Source of the DNA: Cryomorphaceae bacterium
GTDB lineage: Bacteria > Bacteroidota > Bacteroidia > Flavobacteriales_D > Crocinitomicaceae
Length of the DNA: 25,935 nucleotides
Assembly: GCA_027485365.1 (NCBI GenBank)
Contig: JAIXRD010000247.1
Span: 1-25,935, forward strand
Direction: 5' to 3'
The stretch's first letter is position 1, and every line of letters begins with the position of its first letter. This document shows positions 16,203 through 23,010 of the stretch, piece by piece. A program made the position numbers and the translations under genes. A model generated the notes under the pieces. The model was not told the origin of the DNA, searched no databases, and saw only the letters and a program-made list of their open reading frames with translations.

Positions 16203-16343
16203 ATGATGCAAAACCTACTTGTTGGATTAATCATACTTAGTGCACTTGGATTTTTGGTAAATAAGTACTTTTTTACTTCCAAAAAATGTAGTTCTTGCTC
16301 CATAAATTCAAAACCAATACATGCGGATGATAAACGAATGTGA
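16203..16343 (+). CDS. FeoB-associated Cys-rich membrane protein (46 aa)
   Basis: A short gene in the feoB-corA gap. It encodes MMQNLLVG, a single hydrophobic segment through about residue 24 (LIILSALGFLVNKYFF), a basic KK, and a CSSC pair at residues 29-32, ending HADDKRM. This is the layout of the FeoB-associated Cys-rich membrane protein family (PF12669 type): one N-terminal membrane helix and a cytosolic Cys cluster, found directly after feoB. Its tail has only two Cys, fewer than some relatives. It starts 18 bases after feoB (two ATGs in tandem, 16203 and 16206). Its last 23 bases overlap the start of corA in another frame. The role is thought to support Fe(II) uptake. Identification rests on position and layout. 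Confidence 0.75.
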   Translation: MMQNLLVGLIILSALGFLVNKYFFTSKKCSSCSINSKPIHADDKRM

Positions 16344-17352
16344 ACTGTATAAATACAATAGTTGTTTTTACCTTATTAAAAACAATGACATCAACTATTT
16401 TGCCTCTGATTTTTTAGAAGAAGAATTAGATGATGATCATGTATGCTGGCTTAATATCCATGATTTATCAGACCAGGAATCGATTAGGCAACTGTGTACG
16501 AAATTACATATTGATAAATTAAGCATTGAAAACATATACATTCAGCAACGTCGGCCTAAAGTTGAGGAGTATACCAACTACATTTATTTCAGTGTGACTT
16601 TAACCGATCTAAATGATCGGAGTAGCGATATGTTTGGTGAAAATCAAATTACATTTTTTCTGGGTGATGAGTATTTAATCACCATGCAAAATGGATTAAA
16701 AGGTTACTTCGATAGCGTAAGGGACCGAATTGAATATTCAAAAGGAAAAATTAGAAGGCAGAAATCGGATTTCTTACTGTATCGTTGCATGGAAGCCATC
16801 TTAGATAACTATTATCGAATTATTGATGACGTGTCTGAAAATTCAGCGAAAATTGAACATCGCTTGCATCTCCATGAAGACAAAGCCATTTTACATGACA
16901 TTGAAACGCAGAAACGTAAGTTAATCCAATTAAGAACCATCTCCCGACCAATTCGGGACATAACAGAACAACTTTACAGCAGCGAAACCAAGTTAATTCA
17001 TGAAGAAAATATGCGGTATTTTAAAACACTGAACAGTAATTGCAACAATTTAATCACCGAGATCGATAGTCAAATTCAAATCCTAGATGGATTAGCTAAT
17101 TTTTATTATGCTGCCCAAGGACAACGCATGAACGAAATCATGAAAGTATTAACGATTGTGAGTGCTATTTTTATTCCGCTTACATTCATTGCAGGTGTTT
17201 ATGGAATGAATTTCGAGAACATGCCTGAGTTAAAAAGGAAAAACGCCTATTTTGTTGTAGTTGGGATTATGTTAATACTTGGTGTTATTTTATTTATTTA
17301 TTTCATTAAAAAAGGGTGGTTAAAAAAGAGTGATTACCACATCGATAAGTAA
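16321..17352 (+). CDS. corA: Magnesium/cobalt transporter CorA
   Basis: Pentameric Mg2+ (and Co2+) channel of the inner membrane. The 343-residue protein has a long cytosolic N-terminal domain with the family motif RRPKVEEYTNYIYFS-type strand (described as RRPKVEEY and IYFSV), long coiled stalk helices, and the invariant pore signature YGMN with Gly295-Met296-Asn297 at the end of the first membrane helix (IVSAIFIPLTFIAGVYG). The second membrane helix is at about 310-332, and the basic C-terminal tail KKGWLKKSDYHIDK follows. The loop after GMN reads FENMPEL, as usual. The ATG at 16321 is inside the end of the preceding small gene; ATG 16327 is an alternative. The TrmH-like gene begins in the stop codon (TAATG). 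Confidence 0.95.
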   Translation: MRMINECELYKYNSCFYLIKNNDINYFASDFLEEELDDDHVCWLNIHDLSDQESIRQLCTKLHIDKLSIENIYIQQRRPKVEEYTNYIYFSVTLTDLNDRSSDMFGENQITFFLGDEYLITMQNGLKGYFDSVRDRIEYSKGKIRRQKSDFLLYRCMEAILDNYYRIIDDVSENSAKIEHRLHLHEDKAILHDIETQKRKLIQLRTISRPIRDITEQLYSSETKLIHEENMRYFKTLNSNCNNLITEIDSQIQILDGLANFYYAAQGQRMNEIMKVLTIVSAIFIPLTFIAGVYGMNFENMPELKRKNAYFVVVGIMLILGVILFIYFIKKGWLKKSDYHIDK

Positions 17353-18044
17353 TGAATACAGAAGAGAATACCTATGTTCTCCAACGTTTCCGGGAGATAT
17401 TAACGCCTAACAAAGTAGCACTTTTTAACAACATCTCTGAGCAACGTACCCGACACATCAGTATTGTTTTAGAAGATATCTTTCAAGAACATAATGCTTC
17501 TGCCGTTATTCGAAGCTGTGATTGTTTTGGTATTCAAGATTTATACGCGATTGAGGATAAGAACAAATATGTATTGCAGCGGAATATTGCCAAGGGCTCG
17601 GGAAGATGGATCGATCTGCATCGATTTACTAATAAGGAAACAGCGTCCTTGGATTGTTTAAATCACCTAAGAGAAAAAGGCTATAAACTCGTTGCAACTT
17701 CCCCGCACGCACATGCTTATACGCCAGAATCCCTTCCGATAGAAGAGCCAATAGCCTTGATATTCGGTACGGAACGACGAGGATTAACCGAATCCATATT
17801 AGCCAATGCTGATTATCATCTTGCGATACCAATGTATGGATTCACAGAGAGTTTCAACTTATCCGTATCCGTTGCAATCATTTTACAGACACTACGAAAC
17901 CGCCTTGAAAACGCTGAATTTCCTTGGAAACTTAGTATTGAAGAACAACACGCCCTGCAAATAATTTGGAGTACACGCATTCTAAATGGCGGGGAGGCTC
18001 TTGAAAAGCAATTTAGAACCGCTCATTTAGAAAAAGAATTTTAA
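17352..18044 (+). CDS. trmH: TrmH-family RNA 2'-O-ribose methyltransferase
   Basis: SPOUT-class methyltransferase with a trefoil knot. The 230-residue protein contains the three family motifs: motif 1 NASAVIRSCDCFG with the catalytic Arg, motif 2 ALIFGTERRGLTESIL, and motif 3 IPMYGFTESFNLSVSVAI. The N-terminal extension and the C-terminal segment (EEQHALQIIWSTRIL) are like those of TrmH proper, which methylates G18 in tRNA, so I favour tRNA (guanosine-18-2'-O) methyltransferase over an rRNA enzyme. It starts in the corA stop codon with a 1-base overlap. Its stop codon is part of the bTHX promoter box. Confidence 0.88.
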   Translation: MNTEENTYVLQRFREILTPNKVALFNNISEQRTRHISIVLEDIFQEHNASAVIRSCDCFGIQDLYAIEDKNKYVLQRNIAKGSGRWIDLHRFTNKETASLDCLNHLREKGYKLVATSPHAHAYTPESLPIEEPIALIFGTERRGLTESILANADYHLAIPMYGFTESFNLSVSVAIILQTLRNRLENAEFPWKLSIEEQHALQIIWSTRILNGGEALEKQFRTAHLEKEF

Positions 18045-18049
18045 CTTTG
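18042..18049 (+). promoter_or_regulatory. bTHX promoter, -7 box TAACTTTG
   Basis: Exact TAnnTTTG match whose first three bases are the TAA stop of the TrmH-family gene. It lies 30 bases before the bTHX ATG. It separates the ribosomal-protein gene from the metal-transport cluster. Confidence 0.65.
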
Positions 18050-18079
18050 TATCGATAACTGAACTACAACACATAGAAC

Positions 18080-18286
18080 ATGGGAAAAGGAGATAAAAAA
18101 ACGGCAAAAGGAAAGCGAGTAATTGGTTCATATGGAAACACTCGTAAAAGAAAGTCAAGTACGACGGCTGCTGTTGTTACTAAAGAGAAAGCAGAAAAGC
18201 CAGCAGCGGAAAAGAAACCTGCAGCAAAAAAAGCAAGTGCAACGAAGAAAACAACCACAAAGAAAGCTACAAGCGAAACTAAATAA
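18080..18286 (+). CDS. 30S ribosomal protein bTHX with extended basic tail
   Basis: The N-terminal 25 residues (MGKGDKKTAKGKRVIGSYGN, then TRKRK) match the bTHX (S31) family of small basic proteins that sit in the head of the 30S subunit in Thermus and Bacteroidota. The remaining 43 residues are an Ala/Lys/Thr/Pro low-complexity tail made of PAAEKK-, PAAKKA- and TKKTTTKKAT-like units. Similar tails are seen on many Bacteroidota homologues and recall histone H1-like tails. There is no hydrophobic core beyond the THX part, so the tail is probably disordered and may contact rRNA. The gene has its own promoter box and its own terminator, so it appears to be transcribed alone. Two overlapping frames are low-complexity shadows. 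Confidence 0.9.
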   Translation: MGKGDKKTAKGKRVIGSYGNTRKRKSSTTAAVVTKEKAEKPAAEKKPAAKKASATKKTTTKKATSETK

Positions 18287-18310
18287 GCTGTCTAACGACG
18301 GCTTTTTTTT
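18285..18310 (+). terminator. Rho-independent terminator after bTHX
   Basis: An 8-bp stem (AAGCTGTC with GACGGCTT, one G-T pair) around a TAAC loop is followed by eight T. It begins within the TAA stop codon of bTHX and separates it from serC. Confidence 0.9.
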
Positions 18311-18331
18311 ATTCATAAAATTCCATTAATC

Positions 18332-19396
18332 ATGAAACATAATTTTGGCGCAGGTCCCTGCATATTACCTCAAGATGTATTTAAAGAGGCCGCAGAAGCG
18401 GTACTTGATTTTAACGGCTTATCCATTCTCGAAGTATCTCATAGGCACAAAGATTTTGTGGCTGTGATGGATGAAGCAATGGAGCTTACCAAAAAAGCTT
18501 TGAATATACCCGAGGGGTACTCCGTTGCCTTTCTACAAGGAGGTGCAACCTTAGGATTTACAATCGCCGCGTTGAACATGATGCGCGACAACAAACGAGC
18601 GGGATATATGAATACGGGTACTTGGGCTTCTGGTGCAATCAAAGAAGCCAAAAAAGTGGGCGTATCCGTAGATGTTTTCGCAAGTTCTGAAGACCGTAAC
18701 TTCACGTATATTCCAAAAGATTATACAATTCCGACCGATGTAGACTACATTCACTTTACGTCGAACAATACCATTTACGGAACCCAGTTTCATGAGTTTC
18801 CAAAAACAACACTTCCGCTAGTTTGCGATATGTCTTCTGATATATTTTCCAAAGAAATCAATGTGGCAGATTTTGATTTGATTTATGCAGGCGCACAGAA
18901 GAACCTTGGTCCAGCCGGTGCGACCTTGTATATCGTAAAAGATGAAATTCTAGGTAAATCTACGGCTCCGTTCATGCCTACTTATTTAGATTTAAAACAA
19001 CAAATCGATAAGGAATCCATGCTGAATACACCACCGGTGTTTTCAGTGTATGTTGCCATGCTCAACCTACGTAACCTTATTGCGCATGGAGGAGTTAAGG
19101 ACATGGAGGCTCGAAATAATGCCAAATCAGCGTTGTTGTATGCTGAAATCGACCGAAATTCACAATTCAGAGGAGCTGTTGAACGTGAAGACCGATCACA
19201 CATGAATATTACCTTTTTACTCGAAGATGAGACTCGTGCTTCTATTTTTGACGCGATGTGGAAAGAAGCCGGAATCGTTGGCCTGCCTGGACATCGCTCT
19301 GTAGGTGGTTATCGCGCTTCGATGTATAACGCCTTACCTATTGAAAGTGTACAGGTTTTGGTAGATGTTATGAAAGAATTTGAACGAAAAGCATAA
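18332..19396 (+). CDS. serC: 3-phosphoserine/phosphohydroxythreonine transaminase
   Basis: PLP enzyme converting 3-phosphohydroxypyruvate and glutamate to phosphoserine; also serves pyridoxal phosphate synthesis in some bacteria. The 354-residue protein begins NFGAGPCILP and has SHRHKDF, the cofactor-contact block LQGGATLGF, and the PLP Schiff-base lysine at Lys190 in GAQKNLGPAG. The C-terminal GLPGHRSVGGYRASMYNA motif is diagnostic for SerC. It begins 22 bases after the bTHX terminator, with no clear TAnnTTTG box. serA follows 3 bases after its stop, so the two enzymes are co-expressed; phosphoserine phosphatase (serB) is not in the window. Confidence 0.97.
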   Translation: MKHNFGAGPCILPQDVFKEAAEAVLDFNGLSILEVSHRHKDFVAVMDEAMELTKKALNIPEGYSVAFLQGGATLGFTIAALNMMRDNKRAGYMNTGTWASGAIKEAKKVGVSVDVFASSEDRNFTYIPKDYTIPTDVDYIHFTSNNTIYGTQFHEFPKTTLPLVCDMSSDIFSKEINVADFDLIYAGAQKNLGPAGATLYIVKDEILGKSTAPFMPTYLDLKQQIDKESMLNTPPVFSVYVAMLNLRNLIAHGGVKDMEARNNAKSALLYAEIDRNSQFRGAVEREDRSHMNITFLLEDETRASIFDAMWKEAGIVGLPGHRSVGGYRASMYNALPIESVQVLVDVMKEFERKA

Positions 19397-19399
19397 GTC

Positions 19400-20356
19400 A
19401 TGAAAATACTTGCAAACGACGGAATTTCCCCTGCTGGCCAACAAGCACTTGAAAACGCAGGATATACAGTCATTACCACGAAAGTAGCACAAGATGAAAT
19501 TCCAAACTACCTCAACACCGAAGGAGTAGAAATCCTGTTGGTGCGTAGTGCAACCACAGCTAGAGCTGCGTTAATTGACGCATGCCCGAACCTAAAATTA
19601 ATCGGAAGAGGTGGTGTTGGAATGGACAACATCGATGTAAGTTATGCCCGAGAAAAAGGAATCACAGTGATCAATACCCCTGCATCTTCTTCTCAATCTG
19701 TGGCAGAATTAGTAATGGGTCATTTATTTGCAATTTCTCGCTTTCTACATGATAGCTTCAAACACATGGAGAACGGTGATTTTTCTACCTTAAAAAAGAA
19801 CTACGGAAAAGGGGTAGAATTACGAGGGAAAACCATTGGAATTCTTGGGTTTGGTCGAATTGGGCAAAGTTTAGCGTCGTATGCCCTTGGTGCTGGAATG
19901 AATGTAGTTCCAATTACGCACACTGAAAAAGAATACGAAATTCCGGTATTAATCGGAAATGGAACTCAGGTAATGGTTAAACTACAAAGTGCAACGATGT
20001 GCAATGAAACGCTTGGATTACTTGACTATTTATCGATTCATGTTCCTAAACAAGCCAATGGATCTGCAGTTATTGGATCTTCGGAATTCAGTGCCATGAA
20101 ACGCGGTATTCGATTGGTTAACGCAGCTCGAGGCGGGGTAATTGATGAGCAAGCCTTATTGGATGCCTTAGCGAATGGAACCGTAGCGGCAGCGGCTTTA
20201 GACGTGTTTAACAACGAACCAAATCCGGACCAACGACTAATAAGCCATCCAAATATTGCCTGTACGCCACACATTGGTGCAGCAACCAACGAAGCGCAAG
20301 ATCGAATCGGTGAAGAATTAGCCGAACTGATTATTGGTCAATTCGGCCGCTTCTAA
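19400..20356 (+). CDS. serA: D-3-phosphoglycerate dehydrogenase, short form without ACT domain
   Basis: Oxidises 3-phosphoglycerate to 3-phosphohydroxypyruvate, the step before SerC. The 318-residue protein is a D-2-hydroxyacid dehydrogenase. Substrate-binding RGGVGMDNIDV is in the N-terminal domain, the dinucleotide motif GFGRIG is at 150-155, and the catalytic trio is Arg244 (NAARGG), Glu273 (FNNEP) and His291 (TPHIGAAT). The protein stops at about residue 318, with no regulatory ACT domain, so serine feedback by that route is absent. The position where NAD-dependent members have Asp (18 residues after the last Gly of GxGxxG) is Thr173, followed by His and Thr. It lies 3 bases after serC, and its end is 7 bases from the convergent isomerase gene. 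Assignment as SerA rests mainly on the serC pairing; other 2-hydroxyacid dehydrogenases look similar. Confidence 0.9.
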   Translation: MKILANDGISPAGQQALENAGYTVITTKVAQDEIPNYLNTEGVEILLVRSATTARAALIDACPNLKLIGRGGVGMDNIDVSYAREKGITVINTPASSSQSVAELVMGHLFAISRFLHDSFKHMENGDFSTLKKNYGKGVELRGKTIGILGFGRIGQSLASYALGAGMNVVPITHTEKEYEIPVLIGNGTQVMVKLQSATMCNETLGLLDYLSIHVPKQANGSAVIGSSEFSAMKRGIRLVNAARGGVIDEQALLDALANGTVAAAALDVFNNEPNPDQRLISHPNIACTPHIGAATNEAQDRIGEELAELIIGQFGRF

Positions 20357-20363
20357 AAAATTA

Positions 20364-20816
20364 TTACGCTTGAATTTCGATCCCGATGATTTCGTCGCCT
20401 TGACGAATATCATCTAATACGTCCAAGCCTTCAGTTACTTTACCAAAGCACGTATGATTTCTATCTAAATGTGCCGTATTATTTCTTGAATGACATACAA
20501 AAAACTGCGATCCACCGGTGTTTCTTCCGGCATGCGCCATAGATAATACACCACGGTCATGAAATTGAAGTTCCCCGTCTAATTCACAATCGATTTGGTA
20601 ACCTGGTCCACCGGTACCTGGCATTCCGGATGCACCCGGACGAGAATTTGGACAACCTCCTTGAATTACAAAATCAGGAATCACTCGATGCCATGTTAGG
20701 TTATTATAATATCCCTCTTCTGCCAACTTTTTAAAATTAGCTACCGTATTTGGTGCGTCAGTATCGTAAAGATCCGCCACCATGTTTCCTTTTGATGTTT
20801 TAATAATCGCTTTCAT
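20364..20816 (-). CDS. Peptidyl-prolyl cis-trans isomerase, cyclophilin type
   Basis: Cytosolic cyclophilin that speeds proline isomerisation during folding; there is no signal peptide. The product of 150 residues has the active-site block WHRVIPDFVIQGG with the catalytic Arg, then GPGYQIDCE, GVLSMAHAGRNTGGSQFFVCH and HTCFGKV, here divided as GVLSMAHAG and NTGGSQFFVC. These are the classic cyclophilin motifs. I place the start at ATG 20816 (MKAIIKTSKG) because a TTG six codons earlier (20834) overlaps the TATTTTTG promoter box. It converges on serA with a 7-base gap and is divergent from the 178-aa gene. Confidence 0.95.
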   Translation of the reverse strand: MKAIIKTSKGNMVADLYDTDAPNTVANFKKLAEEGYYNNLTWHRVIPDFVIQGGCPNSRPGASGMPGTGGPGYQIDCELDGELQFHDRGVLSMAHAGRNTGGSQFFVCHSRNNTAHLDRNHTCFGKVTEGLDVLDDIRQGDEIIGIEIQA

Positions 20817-20831
20817 TGAATAAATTTTTGA

Positions 20832-20839
20832 CAAAAATA
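20832..20839 (-). promoter_or_regulatory. Cyclophilin gene promoter, -7 box TATTTTTG
   Basis: Exact TAnnTTTG match on the minus strand, 15 bases before the ATG at 20816. It rules against the upstream TTG start at 20834. Confidence 0.6.
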
Positions 20840-20909
20840 CATCGGAATGCTGTTGAAAACTCCGTTAATAAGATAAAACATAGAAAAAAAATAATCGGGA
20901 AAGCTTAGC

Positions 20910-20917
20910 TATTTTTG
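20910..20917 (+). promoter_or_regulatory. Promoter of the 178-aa gene, -7 box TATTTTTG
   Basis: Exact TAnnTTTG match 28 bases before the ATG at 20946, with an A-rich leader. It is divergent from the cyclophilin promoter, 70 bases apart. Confidence 0.6.
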
Positions 20918-20945
20918 TAGGCAACCTCAAATACTCAGTTAAACG

Positions 20946-21482
20946 ATGTTTTCCAGTATTTTAAAGAAAAAGTTAAGCGAAGATCAAGTTTCGAATATTT
21001 TCATCAACGGAATATTTGATGTGATTGACCGCGGATTTGAGTTGGTTGCAGGAGCAATTAACGAAGATCCATGTTTTATCAGCTCACCTTCTATCGATAC
21101 GAAGAACGTAAATGAATTCGCCCTGATCGTAATAGCAGGGAACATCATTGAAATGGAACGTATATTCGACGGTCAATCCGGAACGAGAGTAATCAATTTA
21201 GTATACGACAAGCTAGCAAACGTTTATAAAATGGAAGAGCTAGAAATGCGTCAATTAATCCAAGATTATAAGTCGTACATGAAGCGCGTTAACATTCCAT
21301 CAAAAACCACCCTTTATGCGATGTCGAAGGCGGTATTTCATAAATATGGGCTAAATGAATATCAGGACGATTACTTTAAGCGCATGAATACGCCAAATCC
21401 AGTATTCCTAAAACGCATCGACGAGTTAATTGCCCCCTTCCTATGGAACTGGGAGGCCTTCTTTAAAAAGTATCGAATCTAA
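20946..21482 (+). CDS. Unknown 178-residue protein
   Basis: I do not recognise a named family. The protein is soluble, without a signal peptide or membrane helix. It begins with a basic MFSSILKKKLSEDQV and a helix VSNIFINGIFDVIDRG. A strand-like NEFALIVIAGNIIEMERIF follows, written as the FALIVIAG block. Helices continue through the middle (LVYDKLANVYKM, EMRQLIQDYKSYM) and a Pro-flanked helix (SKTTLYAMSKAVFHKYGLN). It ends with an aromatic, basic tail (FLWNWEAFFKKYRI). The pattern DYFKRMN and the WNWEAFF tail would be useful search keys. It has its own promoter and is convergent with the POT transporter gene (gap of 7 bases). Domain organisation beyond a probable helical fold cannot be told. 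Confidence 0.8.
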   Translation: MFSSILKKKLSEDQVSNIFINGIFDVIDRGFELVAGAINEDPCFISSPSIDTKNVNEFALIVIAGNIIEMERIFDGQSGTRVINLVYDKLANVYKMEELEMRQLIQDYKSYMKRVNIPSKTTLYAMSKAVFHKYGLNEYQDDYFKRMNTPNPVFLKRIDELIAPFLWNWEAFFKKYRI

Positions 21483-21489
21483 GGCTGTA

Positions 21490-22965
21490 TTACTCCTTTG
21501 GATTTTCTTGCATCAATCGGTTCAACCATCGCGCTACAAGAATGATTACAACCCCTGTAATTAAGGCGTAAATACTCAGTTGTAAATATCCATTGGTATA
21601 TCCATCTAAGCGAACGCTCAATGGAGCCTTTTCATCCGGACTCGACATACCCGCACCAAGAATTCCAGCAACATATTGTCCGTAAGCGGAGGCCAAAAAC
21701 CACATCCCCATCATAATTCCCCATAAGTGCTTAGGAGATAATTTGGTCATTAATGATAATCCAATAGGCGATAAGAAAAGTTCACCAATAGAAATTACTA
21801 AATAGGCTAGCGTGAAAAGCCCTAAGGAAGCCAAGCCGTCACTATCAAGCCAAAAGCGCATCGCATAAAACAAATAAAATGAAAGGCTAAGGAAGAGAAA
21901 GGCAAGACCAAATTTCGCGAAGTAATTGGGTTCTAACTTTCGTTTGTTCAACCACACCCACAATAAGCCGATGAGTGCACTAAAACAAATTACAAAAAAC
22001 GAATTGGCTGAATTATTCACTACGTTTGAATCTATTTCAATACCCAGCATTTTACTGGAAACTAAATCGCGTGCAAACAAGCTCAAGGAACCGCCACTTT
22101 GCTCAAAAAACGACCAAAATATAATGGATAATAAAATGAAGATAATCGCAGCCACCATTTTCTTGATTTGCGCTTTATCTAATTTTGTCATCTCATAAAT
22201 GATATAAATCAAGGTAACTGGTCCAATGATATACATGAATAAGTCGGTATACTCTGTTTTTCGAATCATGATATAAATCAGTGGCAAAACAGCGAGTGTT
22301 CCCGCGTATACAAACCATCGATTTCTGCGATCTTTAGCGGGTGATTCTGTAGTAGGAGAAATACCAATCGGTCCTAAGAGCTTTCTCGTTAGTATAAAAT
22401 TCAATAAGCCTAAAGCCATAAAAACACCAGACAATAAAAAGGCAATATTCCAGCTGTAGGTTTTCCCTACATATACACAAAGCCCCCCACCCAATAATGC
22501 GCCGATATTGATACCGGCATAAAACAGGCTAAAACCTGCATCTCTTCGCGGATCTCCTTCACGATACAACTCCCCTACCATCGTTGAAATGTTCGGCTTG
22601 AAGAATCCAGTTCCTACAATGATGAGACAAATGCCGTAAAAGAAGAAGTGCTTGGCATCTAATCCCATAACTATACTACCCAACACCATCAAAATACCGC
22701 CCCATAGGAGCGAACGTTGAAACCCTAATATTTTATCAGCAAACAATCCTCCAACAAAGGTAAATGCATAGACAAATGCTTGAATCGCTCCATATTTTAA
22801 GTTGGCCGCATCATCTTGAATTAATAAGATATCGGTCATGAAAATGACTAACATTCCTCGGTTGCCATAAAAGCAGAAGCGCTCCCACATTTCGGTAAAA
22901 AATAAATACCAAATCTGTTTTGGGAATTTCCCTTTGAAGTCTTGAATTTCGGATAAACTAAGCAT
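21490..22965 (-). CDS. POT-family peptide MFS transporter (short paralogue)
   Basis: Proton-coupled oligopeptide transporter of the inner membrane. The 491-residue protein carries the POT helix-1 signature with Glu25, Glu28, Arg29 and Phe30 (TEMWERFCFY), the second signature FYAGINIGALLG, GTGFFKPNIST, and the conserved TM7 block FFEQSGGSL with Glu288. About fourteen membrane helices are expected, including the two extra helices between the N- and C-terminal bundles. The C-terminal half has the SIGELFLSPIGLSL motif. The TM7-TM8 loop is short (about 25 residues), unlike the neighbouring paralogue. It lies 45 bases downstream of that gene, with a terminator between them. Substrates are probably di- and tripeptides. 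Confidence 0.93.
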   Translation of the reverse strand: MLSLSEIQDFKGKFPKQIWYLFFTEMWERFCFYGNRGMLVIFMTDILLIQDDAANLKYGAIQAFVYAFTFVGGLFADKILGFQRSLLWGGILMVLGSIVMGLDAKHFFFYGICLIIVGTGFFKPNISTMVGELYREGDPRRDAGFSLFYAGINIGALLGGGLCVYVGKTYSWNIAFLLSGVFMALGLLNFILTRKLLGPIGISPTTESPAKDRRNRWFVYAGTLAVLPLIYIMIRKTEYTDLFMYIIGPVTLIYIIYEMTKLDKAQIKKMVAAIIFILLSIIFWSFFEQSGGSLSLFARDLVSSKMLGIEIDSNVVNNSANSFFVICFSALIGLLWVWLNKRKLEPNYFAKFGLAFLFLSLSFYLFYAMRFWLDSDGLASLGLFTLAYLVISIGELFLSPIGLSLMTKLSPKHLWGIMMGMWFLASAYGQYVAGILGAGMSSPDEKAPLSVRLDGYTNGYLQLSIYALITGVVIILVARWLNRLMQENPKE

Positions 22966-22979
22966 GATAATTAGATTAA

Positions 22980-23004
22980 TGAAAAAAGGCTCCGAAGAGC
23001 CTTT
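22980..23004 (-). terminator. UUCG-capped terminator between the two POT genes
   Basis: On the minus strand, AAAGGCTC and GAGCCTTT form an 8-bp stem closed by a C(UUCG)G tetraloop, followed by a run of six T. It lies just after the stop of the long POT gene and before the ATG of the short one. Confidence 0.88.
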
Positions 23005-23010
23005 AATGGG

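Noticed and set aside
18064..18329. Open frames on both strands over bTHX
   Set aside because: They are shadows of the repetitive Lys/Ala/Thr codons; the bTHX frame has the family motif, promoter and terminator.
20817..20834. Upstream TTG start for the cyclophilin
   Set aside because: The TTG lies within the TATTTTTG promoter box, and the ATG at 20816 gives the normal cyclophilin N-terminus.
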